Assembly (NCBI RefSeq): GCF_001625195.1
Contig: NC_054389.1
Coordinates: 10,350,520-10,414,519 of the forward strand
Origin: Drechmeria coniospora
Lineage: Eukaryota > Ascomycota > Sordariomycetes > Hypocreales > Ophiocordycipitaceae
Length of the DNA: 64,000 nt
Direction: 5' to 3'
Made by a program: the position numbers and the translations under genes. Within the stretch, counting starts at the first letter, position 1. Each line of letters begins with the position of its first letter. This document shows, piece after piece, positions 1 through 9,206 of this stretch. The notes under the pieces were generated by a model. That model saw only the letters and a program-made list of their open reading frames with translations. It was not told where the DNA came from and ran no database searches.

Positions 1-2
1 AA

Positions 3-488
3 GACACCATCACGCTCCTCGTCACCTGGGCCAAGGCCGACGATGCCGCGAAGCGCGCCGTCGGCGTCTACACGGCCTCGTGGACGGCGCCCCGGCGCGC
101 GGGCCTGCACACGAACCAGTACTTCCACTACCTCGCCGCCGACGGCGAGATCCGCGTCGACCAGGGGCACCGAGGCTACGACGTGGCCGACGACGCCGCC
201 GGCCAGGTGCAGTGGTTCAACCCCTTCTATATGCGGTACGCGCCCGACGAGGACGGCAACTTTGACGGTCGCACCGGCTACGGCTACATCTCCATCGAGA
301 AGTTTGTCGACGGCTGCCGAGCCATCAACGCCGGCGAGGTGACGGCCTCCGAGCTGGATGCCAAGAGCCTCCCGACGCTGCGCAACACAATCGCGACGAC
401 GGCCATCCTCGAGGCCGGTCGGAGGAGCATTGACGAGGGGCGCGAGGTCGGCATCATCGTCCAGGGGGAGGAGTGGATGCTGCAGTAA
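3..488 (+). CDS. Gfo/Idh/MocA-family NAD(P)-dependent oxidoreductase, C-terminal part
   Basis: The last 161 residues of a protein whose start lies left of the window. What is visible matches the C-terminal substrate-binding domain of fungal Gfo/Idh/MocA (MviM-like) sugar or polyol oxidoreductases: a stretch reading NQYFHYLAADGEIRVDQ, then HRGYDV, a YAPDEDGNF block and a GYGYISIEKFVD helix region, ending in TTAILEAGRRSIDEGREV. In this family the N-terminal Rossmann fold, not visible here, binds NAD(P) and the C-terminal alpha/beta domain holds the substrate. The true substrate cannot be read from this part. No intron is seen. The next gene lies about 540 bases downstream on the same strand. 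I am fairly sure of the family and unsure of the enzyme. Confidence 0.72.
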   Translation, partial: DTITLLVTWAKADDAAKRAVGVYTASWTAPRRAGLHTNQYFHYLAADGEIRVDQGHRGYDVADDAAGQVQWFNPFYMRYAPDEDGNFDGRTGYGYISIEKFVDGCRAINAGEVTASELDAKSLPTLRNTIATTAILEAGRRSIDEGREVGIIVQGEEWMLQ

Positions 489-1029
489 GGGGGGGGGAGC
501 CATGAGGGATGCCGCCGGAGGGAGGGTTCGGGTCGCCACTCGGTGATGAATCCCGCGCGTCGAGGCTGCACCATCCGTTACTCTAGCACACCATGTACCG
601 ACGTTTGGTATGTGGCCGGAATCGTAGACTGCGGTGCCAAGCAGGCCATATCAGCAAACTCGGTCATGGTTCACTCAATCATAGGCCGGCCCCCAAACGA
701 CAATGACTGAATTTCGTACTCCGTGTACCGAGGAGCGATGCCGAATCGATGGCCAGTTTCGCGAAACTGGCTTTGGATTCGGTGCCTGGTTCCTGGTGCC
801 TGGAAGTTAATTGCGGCTTCAGCCGTGACGCGCCTGTGTGCTAAATAAGCACTGATTAATAATTAATTAATGGATGGAACTGGCCTGTTGATATTATTAG
901 CACGTTGCAAATATTCGTCCAGGCAAATGGAGGTCCACAGCCCCGTCGGCTCAGCAGACGTCGTCCTCTGCCTTGCTGCCTTCGCACCACGCACGTCATC
1001 ACCCACCTCAGCTCACCTCGACGCAGGCC
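489..1029. other. Intergenic, tandem genes (541 b)
   Basis: Holds the 3' flank of the oxidoreductase and the promoter side of RIT1. There is an AT-rich stretch at 846-872 with repeated TTAATTAA-like words. The GTAC palindromes common elsewhere are almost absent. No gene seen. Confidence 0.6.
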
Positions 1030-2764
1030 ATGACGTCGCATGCGGACATCCTCTTCCCGTCGCAGCCCTCGCTCTCGGAATTGCTGTCGACTCTCAAGCG
1101 TTCGGCGCTGAGCATCCACAATCGGCTGGCGTCGATCCGTGCCGACGCCGATTTCGTCGCCCGCGCGGCTTCGAGCCTCTCGGGCGAGGGTGAGCAGGAC
1201 CAGAATGAGGCACGGCACATCACAGAGCCGGCCGAAACCGGCGTCGCGGAGCCCGGGACGAGGAGGACAAGGCGAAGCGGCGGCCGGCCGCTGGTGGCCA
1301 ACGAGCGCTGCGGCAGCTGGTACGTGCCGCCGGCGCACAAGGCGGCGAGCGCATACTTCAAGAGCACCGACGGCCACGAGCGCGCCTGGAAGTTTAGCAC
1401 GCGCCGGCTGAACCTGCACCTCGTCGAGATGATCGAGACGCACGACGGGTACGGTGTCCCTGCCCTTGCCGACTCACCTTTCCACTCCTCCCTCCCCTTC
1501 GCTCGTCCCCCTCTCCGACTCAGCTCTCGCTGACCGTGCCAGTGTCATCATTGTCGACTCGACGCGCCGAGGAAAACGCAAGTCCACAGGCTCCCTTTGT
1601 CGTCGTCGTCGTCGTCGAGCGCGCACCGCTAACGCCGCAGCAGGCATGCCGGACGCCTTCGCCGCGACCATCCCCATCTGGTGCGCCGTTCTCAACCTCG
1701 TCCTCCTGCCCTCTCACCCGCTCTCCGGCCGCCTCTTCCTGCCCCCGCACCTGGCCCCGTCGACGCACGACCAGATCAAGGCGCTGATTCCTTCCTTCGT
1801 CGCCTCCCTGCGAGCCCTCGACCTCACACTGCCCACAGGGCTCACGAAACCGCTTCGGCCGTTATGGATCACCCAGGACTCGGTCCTCCGCTTCGACGGC
1901 GAGGCCGACGGCAAGGCGACCGAGCCTGATGGCCCCCACGACCTTCCGGCGGCCCCCGCTCCCGCTGCGGCCCCCGTCCTGTTCGACGACTACAGGCCCG
2001 TCATCTGCCTCACGGCCAGCCGTCGCGTCCTGGGCGCGACCGAGGTCGACGCCGGCGGTTACATCCAGGGCGCCGCCGACGACACCGAGAACTGGGCCCA
2101 CGGTCTCACCGCCGACCTCTTCTGGACGCACGTCGAAACGCTCCTCGCGGCGGCCGAAGCCGACCTGCCCCCACTCATCGGGCGCCTCGTGTCGGACCAG
2201 GCGTCGGCACGGCTGCGCGCGCCTCTGGCGACGCCCCGTCACCGCCTCACCTCGCGCATCTCCGTCTGCGCCCTCCCCCTGACGGCCGAGGCGACGGCGA
2301 CCCCGGGCTCGGTCGGGACGAGCACTTGCCACGTCAGCCTCACCGATGCCCCGACGCCGAGGGACACGTGGCTCAAGGGACCCTCCTCCCTCGAGGTAGG
2401 TCTCGGCAGGGGCAAGACGGCCAGTCGCAACCTCCGGCTGGCGCTGCCCGACGTCTGCGCCTTCGTCGCCTCCTTTCTCGCCAAGACACCGGGCACCTCG
2501 CTCGAGCCGTCGCAGCTCGTCGTGGCCTGCGATTCCGGCCGAGACCTGTCGGTGGGCACCTCGCTCGCCATTGCATGCTACCTCTTCGACGGCGAGGGCC
2601 GGTTCCGCGTGCCGGGCGCAGACGTGTCCTTTAGCAAGTCCCTCGTCAAGGCCCGGCTCGGCAGCATCATGACGGCCTTTCCGGATGGGAACCCAAGCCG
2701 GCAAACTCTGCAAAGCGTCAATAGCTTTCTCATGGACTGGAAAAGGGAAGGAACGGCAACATAG
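1030..2764 (+). CDS. RIT1: tRNA A64-2'-O-ribosylphosphate transferase (RIT1)
   Basis: Model: join(1030..1448, 1543..1577, 1644..2764), 524 residues. RIT1 adds ribosyl-phosphate to A64 of the initiator tRNA, keeping it out of elongation. Diagnostic blocks are present: VANERCGSWYVPP near residue 88, AYFKSTDGH, FSTRRLNLHL, IIVDSTRRGK (about 142-151) followed directly by MPDAFAATIPIWCAVLN after splicing, and a C-terminal DUSP-like block with CDSGRD near residue 447. Intron 1 (1449-1542) has GTACGG, a CTGAC branch site and CAG. Intron 2 (1578-1643) is best read as a GC-AG intron (GCAAGT donor, CTAAC branch), leaving a 35-nt middle exon. Oddity: about 30 extra residues sit just before the VANER block, with no phase-matched intron of normal size to remove them. 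ATG 1030 was chosen because homology begins right after it; an in-frame ATG lies at 973. Confidence 0.88.
1578..1643 (+). other. Probable GC-AG intron in RIT1
   Basis: The frame is open across this 66-nt stretch, but the encoded Arg-rich, Ala-rich insert would split the RRGK/MPDAF junction that is continuous in RIT1 proteins. No GT donor matches the phase of the AG acceptors in a way that restores the junction. The sequence GCAAGT at 1578-1583, the strong non-canonical GC donor, is exactly in phase. A CTAAC branch word lies at 1629-1633 and the CAG acceptor ends at 1643. Splicing gives ...GKR-MPD.... Confidence 0.75.
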
Positions 2765-2898
2765 AGCGGGAACGAGTTGGGCACGCATGCGTCGACGCCA
2801 GCCTGCATCAAAACAAAGCAATCGTTTCGTCGTCCTTCTCTAGGTCCAACTCTAGCGTTCATCTCTAGGCATGCACTCTACTAGCAGCTGTCATGACG

Positions 2899-2923
2899 TT
2901 CCGTTCCGTTCCGTTCCGTTCCG
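2899..2923. repeat. (TTCCG)5 microsatellite
   Basis: Five perfect TTCCG units lie in the convergent 3' space between RIT1 and the HAD phosphatase gene (2765-3003). Confidence 0.9.
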
Positions 2924-3003
2924 AAAAGACAAGGCAGGACGACACGAGGCCGAGGCGAACAGGGCTCGCGGCCCGTCGTCGAGAAGCCATGCGCTCCACC
3001 CTT

Positions 3004-3839
3004 CTACAACTGGCCGTCCTCAATCTTCTTCAGGCAGGCCGGAAACTCGGACCAGTCGCGCATGACGACGACGGCGCCGGCATCTTTGAGGATCTGCTCC
3101 ATCTCGGGCTGCTTGGCCGGCGCGTAGGGGCCGACGTAGCCGATGACCTTGATTCCGGCGCGTGTGCCGCTCAGGGTGCCGCTCTTGCTGTCCTCGATGG
3201 CCACTGTCTCGCTCGCCTTCTTGCCCAGCCGCTTGAGCGCGTGGAGGTAGATGGCCGGGTCGGGCTTGCTCGTCGGCTTCTCGAGGCTCGTGGCGGCCGA
3301 GAAGACGACGTCGCCGACAAAGTACTTGTCCTGGCCGACCTTTTCGATCGAGGCTCGCACGCGGCGCAGCGCCGACGACGACACCACCGAGAGCAGGTAC
3401 TTGCCCGAGGCGGCGAGCCTCTCGAGCTGCTCGTCCACGCCGGGGCAGGGGCGCAGGTCTTTCTTGAGCTTGGCGATGACGGCCTCCTCCTCCATGAGCA
3501 CGTACTTTTCCATGGCGGCGGGCGTGATGTCCATGTCGTACTCCTTCTGCAACGTCAAGAGCATGCCGCGGAAGTTCTGACCCACGAACTCGACGATGAG
3601 CGAGTCGCCCGTGAACCTCTTGGCCACGCCGCGTTCGGCGCAGGCGCCGTTGATCACATCGGCACAGGCCTCGAAGGCGAGCTCCTCCGAGAGGACGAGC
3701 GTGTTGTCGCAGTCGAAGAGAAGCGTGCTGATCTGCGAGCGAGCCGTCAGCCGAGCCTCCGCGTCCCGGCGTGCCCGCAGCGTCACCCGCGGGCACGCGT
3801 CTTCTACTGCCCGTCCGGCTCCCTACGTACCTCGGGCAT
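3004..3839 (-). CDS. HAD-superfamily hydrolase (haloacid dehalogenase-like phosphatase)
   Basis: Model: complement(join(3004..3732, 3831..3839)), 245 residues. The first exon codes only for Met-Pro-Glu; the 98-nt intron has GTACGT, a CTGAC branch site and CAG, giving the start MPEISTLLFDCDNTLVLSEE seen in fungal relatives. HAD motif I is FDCDNT with nucleophile Asp10 and general acid Asp12, motif II is the VVSSSALRR region, the motif III lysine lies in KPTSKPDPAIY, and motif IV is IEDSKSG. A mobile cap domain sits between motifs I and II. The family hydrolyses small phosphate esters in the cytosol; the substrate is not evident. The frame stays open through the intron, so an intronless start upstream of exon 2 would look plausible but loses the conserved N-terminus. 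Confidence 0.85.
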
Positions 3840-6355
3840 CGTGACGGCGTCGCGGTACTGGTCGGAAATATGGGGAGAAGGGCAGAGGGAGGGTTAAGGA
3901 GAGAGTGGCAATGGTCCAGTACGTGGAGGGCGAGGTGAAGATGAAGGCAGAGAGGTAGGGAGGGTTGGTTGAGGGGGAGAAACGAGACACCCGCGTCGTC
4001 GTGACTTCCTCGGTGTGGGTGTGAAGGAGTACTGTAGACGAGCGGGAAGGAAGAGCTTGGCTTGTGGCCGAAACGCACCTGCACCTGCCGGCCTTGAGTT
4101 TTATTACCACGTGTGTGCGCGAGGCAAGTGCGAGGAGTAGAGAGCAAGTCGGCAGCGAAACTACAGCACCGTGCGGAGTAATACTTGCAGTGATACAGCG
4201 AGTCCGTGGAGAGCGCAGCAGCTGACAGTGCTTGTACGTACAAGTATGTACAAGTATGTCCAAGTAGGCCTACCATCGCTGTATTACGGCGTACGGAGTA
4301 CCGAACAATACGTGCATGCAGCACACGAATGAATCACCCGCAGCAAGCGCCGCCCATTGTCCGTCGTCATCCCACCCATCACATAATCGTCCAGGTACAA
4401 GACTAGCAGCAGGTAGCCCAAACCCAGTGGTCGGTGGTGGTACGCGAGCAGCGATAAATACCTCAAAACTCATGGCCGGCCGTTCGGCCCCCTCCGTATT
4501 CATCCACTGATTTCTCCATGGCGTCGTGCCCGAGGCTCTGCCCGAGACACGCCGGCTGGGAGCTGACCGCCATTCTTCCCCGTCCGCGTCCCCACCCCAC
4601 CCCTCCTCGGCCAAGAGGGGTGCTGTCGTCATGACAGTGGCCCCGCCAACCGCCCAGCATGGCATTACAGTACTTGTACTCGTACGGAGTACACCTACAA
4701 CACCTACAACACCTACAACACCTACAACTACACCTACAACTACACCTACAACTACACCTACAACTACACCTACAACTACACCTACAGCTACACCTACAAC
4801 TACACCCACAACTACACCTACAACTACACCTATAACTACACCTACAACTACACCTACAACTACACCTACAACTACACCTACAACTACACCTACCAGTATT
4901 ACTTGTATATCATTACAAGCACACTTACACGTAGGTGTAGGTACAAGTATCGAGCATGGAGTATTACAGTAATTCCGGAGTACACCTGCTCCGTACATGG
5001 ACATGCTGTGATTACTAGGTATTCTAGACCAGAAGTACTACGACGCTAGGTACTCCGATTCCTGCTGTATTCCATCCATCAGCCCCAAGTACATGTACGG
5101 AGTACAACTACAGACAGTACTTACACTCGCAGCAAGATGTACACTGTAAGTACTCCGTAATTACGTATGCAAAGAAGCACAAACTGGTGCTGTGCAACAC
5201 TGTACGAAGTACTCCGTACGGAGCCATGTACTCCATATGTGCTGCGCACTGTACACCCTGAAGCACCCCCTGGCTTTACAACTTGCAGTCTACAGCACAA
5301 GTAGGACCCAGTAATACCCATATTGTCTCGTGCATAACGTTGATTCCATGGTTCTCCTTTCGTCACCTCGACGCTCCAGGCGCGCTGCTGTAGTTCTCAT
5401 TTACACCCCTGTCCTTGGTAGAGAGTTGCTGCTCAACTTTCCCCCTCGTTGGGGAAGACGCACGGCATCCTTGTGCGAGTGGACAAGGTTAGCAACGGCA
5501 CCAGCTTTTCAGCTGCACTCGTGTTGATGCTCCGTCGTGCATCGCGCTACAGTGCGTGCTCCGTACCACAACTACAGGTACTCCCTACTACTCTACGGAG
5601 CACCGCTACTACGATAGCATTGCCCAGTACCGGCCTCGTACCGTCATCCCTAATGCCGGTATAAAATACACCTAGCATGTTCGCCGTACTTGCATCGGCC
5701 ACGGTGAAGCGATGGGCACACGCGCCCGAACACGGGACGCTGTCCGTCACATTGCCTGGCCAGTAACAACCCAGGTCGTGTAGTCAGCGTCGGCGTCAGC
5801 TGCAGAGCGTCCTGCGGGCTGCTCCCTACCTCCCCAAATATCGATCGCCGCCCTCCCGTCACCTTACGCGAGGGCACGCCGCTCGCATCGAGAGAGCCGA
5901 TGTCGGTGGAGCGTTCCACGGTCCTCGCGCATGTCCGTGTACGTGCACGGCATGGCGTGCATGGTGTGAATGCCCCGGCGTGAATGCCCCGTCGCCATCG
6001 AAACGAGCAGTCAAATCATCTGCGCTGTCTGCGTTGCGGCCACGACGCCATGGGAAACGGCGCTGCGAGCACATCAGCCACCCTGGACTCGCCGGGCAAA
6101 CCCTCGTTGAATTACTCCCGCATCATCTATGCTCATGTCGTATGCCATGGCGAAAAAAGTGCCCGTTCGACGCAAAAGGCAGACCGTGACGCCGTACACC
6201 GTATCAATCAATCAACTCCCTTGGCGATTCATCTTCATCGTCGGCATCATCACTCGGCGGCAGCCGCATCCGTCCATCCTCCGTCGGACCCACGGCCCGC
6301 GCATCTTCTCGCTCGCATGCCGCTTCGCTTGCACTGGCGAGAGAAGGCCCGAGAA
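3840..6355. other. Long intergenic region with palindrome-rich and minisatellite DNA (2.5 kb)
   Basis: Lies between the HAD gene start and the 3' end of the DnaJ gene (both minus). GTAC-type words such as TACTCCGTA, CGGAGTAC and GTACAAGTA are dense at about 4220-4310 and 4670-5345. A TACACCTACAAC minisatellite sits inside. 5350-6350 looks like ordinary sequence. Open frames here have no recognisable protein features. Confidence 0.7.
4690..4893. repeat. Minisatellite, units CACCTACAA then TACACCTACAAC
   Basis: About 200 bases of tandem repeat: a few 9-nt units at the left, then roughly fourteen 12-nt units with rare single-base changes (for example CAGC for CAAC, CCCAC for CCTAC, TATAAC for TACAAC). 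It is open on both strands (Thr/Pro-rich on plus, Val/Gly-rich on minus), but this follows from the repeat and is not evidence of a gene. Confidence 0.93.
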
Positions 6356-7695
6356 CTATAGAATCTCCCGCAGCTTCTGCTTCTGAGCCGGCGTCAGGCT
6401 CGACGGGAAGTTGACCTTGTACTTGATGACAAAGTCGCCTCGCTGTCCGGGCTTCTTCGTCATCGGCATACCGAGCCCCGGGTACCGGTCTTCGCTTCCA
6501 GGCTGCGTCGGCCCTCCCTTGTCGAGGTGGATCTGTCGACCCTCGATCGTCGTCACCGTTCGATTCCATCCCGTCAAGGACTCCTTGAGGCCCAGCGTCA
6601 CCGTGTGGACGATGTCGTTATCCTCGCGCTTGAAGAGCGGGTGTTCTTTCTGCAGCCTCTCGTCAGCATCGCACCACGCCACGCGCGTCACGTCCGAGGG
6701 CAGCCTACCTCTTCCACGATGAAATGCAAGTCCTGGCGCCCGCCCTCGACCTGGTCGCCGACGCCGTTGAACTTGATCTTCGATCCCTTCTTCAGACCAG
6801 GCTTGATGGGAACCTCCAAGATTTGGTCCGTCTGCACCCGCTTCCCCGATTCGTCAAACGTCTTGCGCTTGATCTTCATCTTCTTCGTCACGCCGTTGAA
6901 CAGTTCCTCGAGCGAGAGGGGGAGGGGCCGCTCGACCGTCGTGATCTCCGGCGTGGGATCGCGCTTCCGAGCATCGTTGAACCCCCCCCCGGAGGTGCGC
7001 ATCCTCGTCCGGCCGGGACGCCCACCCGCGCCTCCGCCAAAGGAGGAGAAGATGTTGGGGAAGTCGTCGTCTCCGGCGCCGGCGCCGGTGCCTTGTTGCT
7101 GCCGCATGAACTCGGAGAAAATGTCTTCGGCGTTGTTGAAGGCGAAGCCGCCGCCGCCGCCGCCGGGAGCGTTCCCTGTGCTGAAGTGGAAGGTGCGCGC
7201 ACCTCCAGCACCGGGGACGCCGCCGCCAAAGTCGAAGCCGCCCGGCATGCCTCCGGCGCCGCCGTAAGGGTTGCCGCCCGCACCGGCGTCAGGTGGAGGG
7301 GCGGCGCCACCGCGAAGCAGGAACTCGAGGCCGTACTGGTCGTAGATCTTTCTCTTCTCCGGGTCCGAAAGAATCTCGTACGCCTGAGAGCACTCCTTGA
7401 ACTTCTCGGCGGCGTTGGGACTGTCCTTGTTCTTGTCGGGGTGCCATTTCAGTGCCGCTTTCCTGCACGAGACTTTGTTAGCATCCGGCCATCCACTGCC
7501 ATCGGGGTGCTACGCCGGCTGGGCAGAAGCTTTGGGTCGCAGCTCGGCGGACAGCCTGGCCGTGCCCTGCCGCAGGTCTGCGCGGCGGAGAGAGCAAATG
7601 GGAGCTCCAAGTTACCTGTAACCCTTCTTGATTTCATCTTGCGAGGCCTCCGGTTTGACGTTGAGCGTGTCGTAGAGCTTGCTTTCTCGGACCAT
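6356..7695 (-). CDS. SIS1: Class II (Sis1/DNAJB1-type) DnaJ co-chaperone
   Basis: Model: complement(join(6356..6649, 6709..7462, 7616..7695)), 375 residues. Hsp40 that delivers non-native proteins to Hsp70 and stimulates its ATPase. The J domain is at residues 1-70, with the HPD signature at 34-36 (KWHPDKN). A long Gly-rich region with FGGG/GGAGG runs follows (about 80-190), then the two beta-barrel substrate-binding domains starting near the [16 protein letters not shown] block, containing KRKTFDESG and ending in [13 protein letters not shown]. There is no zinc-binding Cys cluster, so it is class II. Introns of 153 and 59 nt carry GCTAAC and GCTGAC branch words. Splicing at 6650-6708 restores [14 protein letters not shown], as in Sis1. 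Confidence 0.93.
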
Positions 7696-9206
7696 GGTGA
7701 GCGACTAAACGCCGATCTCAAGCCCAATTCTGCGGGGAGAAAGAAAAGGGCTGATGGCGGGCTAGAATGCTACGCAGAGGAACGAGCGGAAAAGCAGCAG
7801 GAAAGTAAGAAGACTTGTTTCTTTCCGGTCCTGTGCGTGCAGTGTGATTTTCGTCGTGCCGCGGCGGCGTGGTGTGATGCAGGAAGGAGAGGAAGCGAGG
7901 AGGTGAATGGAGAGGGTTGGAGTATTGACGTCGAAGATGGGGGACTCTTGGTTGGCGTTGCCGTCCCGCCCAGTGGCCCAACGGTGGGCGCAGTGGGGCG
8001 TGGCCACCAAACGAACGGGTAATGGGTTACAGTAGATTATTACCTGTACATGTCAACTGAGTACCTACTTAAGCAAGTACTTGTACATGGATGCAGGTGC
8101 ATGTACAAGTACGAAGTGCTCCGTTCTCGCACCTGTGCGAACCCGTTGAACTGACACTTTTATTTACATACCTAGGTGCCTACTAGGTACTTGCATTCTT
8201 CGTAGTGCACGAGAAGATAAGTAATATTCTAGGTACTAATTTACAACACGTTAACTGTACTCGTAAGCGCCATTGAAGTCGTGGCACATGCGTAGGGGCA
8301 CCGTAGCTGTGCTCGTACATGTAAGTACCTAGTACTCCGTAGGCACCTCGAAGTTGGTGCCTGCTGCTTCGGAGGAGTAGTGCCAGTGATAAATGTGCCT
8401 AGTACAGTATTTAGTTGTACATGTACAAATACAGGTGTCGACAGGAACATTAGGCTAGGTTCCAGATACTGCACTTGCACTACAGATACTTGCAGTATTG
8501 CCTACTAGGTACTAGGTACCTACCTATGTACTGTTAGTACTGTAGGTATACTGTATACTGTACTGTACTGTAGGCAACACAGCGCTGGTCGACCAACAGA
8601 TGTCTCGCACTTCCAGCTCCATTTCGTCAAACATGCCTCGGTAGAGCAACACCTTGCTATTGCCAACAGCATGCAAGGAGCGAACAGTTCAGGCTTTTCT
8701 AGCAACACTCTGCGAGCAGCCACCCCTCAATCATGGTCGGTTTGCAAGGGGCTCGCTCCGGTTCGCCGGACCGGATCCCACATACCAAAGGTAGCTAGCT
8801 GGCAGGGAACCTTCTCGAAGCTTCCATCAGCATCCAGCCGAAGCCCCCTCTTCCTTTCCGCCACGCCTGTGGCGGCGACCCCAGCACAACATATTGCTTG
8901 CACTAGCAATGGATCGATCGTTCGGCACGCCAAATCCTGACGCCTTGTTGCTATTCATTTCGCTGTCTCAATAGCATGGTACCGACCCCAAGCCAAGACT
9001 AGCCGTATGCTGGTGACTGTGCATTCTATCCACCGGATGCTTCGTCACCGAATCACCAGCCAAGAAACTGCTCTCTCCGCCTGTCTCATCGATCGATATA
9101 TATGCAAAAACGTCTCGTTGGCCATGACCTTCCCCCCTACCAAGGGGGAGAAGCTGCCGTCCGTCAACGTCGGATGGTTGCTCCTGCGCTCCACTCACCT
9201 TGCGAT
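7696..9206. other. Intergenic, tandem minus genes (1.5 kb)
   Basis: Contains the DnaJ promoter side and the 3' flank of the UIM gene. A dense block of GTAC palindromes and CTAGGTA/TACCTAG words lies at about 8030-8575. No gene seen. Confidence 0.65.

Noticed and set aside
1862..2821. 319-codon minus ORF opposite RIT1
   Set aside because: Antisense shadow without a domain.
2893..3897. 334-codon plus ORF opposite the HAD gene
   Set aside because: Antisense shadow of a GC-rich gene; no domain.
3020..4324. 434-codon minus ORF over the HAD gene and its upstream region
   Set aside because: It is in another frame than the clear HAD motifs, with low-complexity Arg-rich composition.
4270..5004. Long minus-strand ORF rich in Val-Gly (244 codons) and its plus-strand Thr-Pro partner
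   Set aside because: Both are translations of the TACACCTACAAC minisatellite; no start context, splice pattern or domain supports a gene.
6724..8022. 432-codon plus ORF opposite the DnaJ gene
   Set aside because: Antisense shadow over the J protein; Val/Leu/Arg-biased and crosses both exons and intron.
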